NCBI GenBank assembly: GCA_021821185.1
Contig: JAKACU010000099.1
Location: 1 to 6,561, forward strand
Direction: 5' to 3'
DNA length: 6,561 nt
Source: Bacillota bacterium
GTDB taxonomy: Bacteria > Bacillota > Bacilli > Alicyclobacillales > SLC66
The notes under the pieces were generated by a model, which saw only the letters and a list, made by a program, of their open reading frames with translations, did not search any database and was not told the origin of the DNA. The position numbers and the translations under genes are program-made. Positions 5,858 through 6,561 of this stretch are shown here, one piece after another (the stretch's first letter is position 1; each line of letters opens with the position of its first letter).

Positions 5858-6561
5858 GGGACAAAGCACCTTTCTCTTCAAGTAACGCGATTAGATCAGG
5901 GATGAGCGCTTGCATAGCCTCCCGCCCTGCCTCAATGGCACGGTCAATGCCTGTAAAAGAAGTTGAACTCATCAAATCCAATTTTGGACGAACCACGAAA
6001 TCCGCGTCTAAAATGCGGTTTCGAAATACTTCTCGCTCCATGATATCAATGGATTGTACGATTACATCAATAACATTTTTGACGGGTGGCAAACGATCAA
6101 ACAGCCCAACATCTACGGCCACCACAAGATCGCACCCTAGATCTCGAGCTGCTGATATCGGCACGCGATCGATCACGCCACCATCAACTAACATACGTCC
6201 ATTGATGCGATGAGGGACAAAAATACCAGGAATCGCGATACTAGCACGTACAGCTTCGTGAATAGGACCGGACATAAACACGACGCGTTCACCTAGTTCA
6301 AGATCCGTTGCCACAACGGCAAGAGGTATGACGGTTTCGGCAAATGTGCGCTCTTTCGTTAATAGACGTATCATCTTATGTATGCGTTGACCAAGCACAA
6401 AGCCCATACGAGGCATCGTAAAATCAACCCATTGCGAGATAGGAAGATTCATCGCTAGCCGTTTCATCATCGTAATAGGAGCGCCTGTTGCATAAATCGC
6501 CCCAAGCAAGGCGCCCATACTCGAGCCTGAAACACCAGAAATCGGAATCCTATGTTCCTCA
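5835..6561 (-). CDS. ylbK: patatin-like phospholipase family protein (YlbK/RssA-like), 5' end missing
   Basis: This is a bacterial patatin-like serine hydrolase whose start lies beyond the high-coordinate edge; 241 residues are present. The frame is open to the edge and begins EEHRIPISGVSGSSMGALLG, with nucleophile Ser14 (window numbering) in GSSMG, the GxSxG motif. Internal ATG 6518 falls within this motif and cannot be the start. ASIAIPGIFVPH and MLVDGGVIDRVP follow, with catalytic Asp126 in DGG, so the Ser-Asp dyad is intact. The glycine-rich oxyanion-hole motif expected upstream is outside the window. No signal peptide or membrane segment is seen in this part. Such proteins are predicted lipid acyl hydrolases; the substrate is unknown. 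The adjacent protease gene matches the ylbK-ylbL order of B. subtilis. Confidence 0.9.
   Translation of the reverse strand, partial: EEHRIPISGVSGSSMGALLGAIYATGAPITMMKRLAMNLPISQWVDFTMPRMGFVLGQRIHKMIRLLTKERTFAETVIPLAVVATDLELGERVVFMSGPIHEAVRASIAIPGIFVPHRINGRMLVDGGVIDRVPISAARDLGCDLVVAVDVGLFDRLPPVKNVIDVIVQSIDIMEREVFRNRILDADFVVRPKLDLMSSTSFTGIDRAIEAGREAMQALIPDLIALLEEKGALSHESDDAC

Noticed and set aside
5857..5881. Longer ylbL start at TTG 5881 (adds KRKVLCP).
   Set aside because: ATG 5857 has an AAAGGTG SD at good spacing, which would itself lie inside the extended frame, and the membrane anchor is complete without the extension.

Overview
The window is an ordinary but informative housekeeping locus from a Gram-positive bacterium of the class Bacilli. 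The evidence is FapR, the malonyl-CoA-sensing lipid repressor found in Bacillales and relatives, together with the B. subtilis-like neighbours YlbK, YlbL and YlbN next to rpmF, and Shine-Dalgarno (SD) sequences of the AAAGGAGGTGAT type. Moderate base composition and proteins fairly diverged from B. subtilis would suit an Alicyclobacillaceae-like lineage, but that placement is a guess. All ten genes lie on the minus strand, so transcription runs from high to low coordinates.

In transcription order, the first block is a patatin-like hydrolase (YlbK-type, 5' end outside the window) followed by a membrane-anchored PDZ-Lon protease (YlbL/SepM/DdcP type), with overlapping ends. A near-consensus sigma-A promoter (TTGACA, 17 nt, TATACT) sits across the protease stop codon and starts the second block: a DUF177/YceD protein and rpmF, encoding ribosomal protein L32 of the four-cysteine type. 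A hairpin with a seven-T tail ends that block.

The third block is a fatty-acid and phospholipid synthesis operon: fapR, plsX, fabD, fabG, acpP and the start of fabF (3' end outside the window). FapR represses lipid genes until malonyl-CoA accumulates. FabD loads malonyl onto ACP, FabF condenses, FabG reduces, and PlsX turns finished acyl-ACP into acyl-phosphate for membrane phospholipid synthesis. fapR to fabG is tightly packed. acpP has a nearly perfect SD, and a G+C-rich hairpin lies in the 127-nt gap between acpP and fabF.

Several starts are not the longest possible. On SD position, promoter or terminator position and family alignment, I place fapR at a TTG, plsX, fabD and yceD at GTG, and the protease at an internal ATG. 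No mobile element, CRISPR array, tRNA or rRNA is visible. I saw no undescribed system; the points of interest are regulatory architecture and start-site choice.
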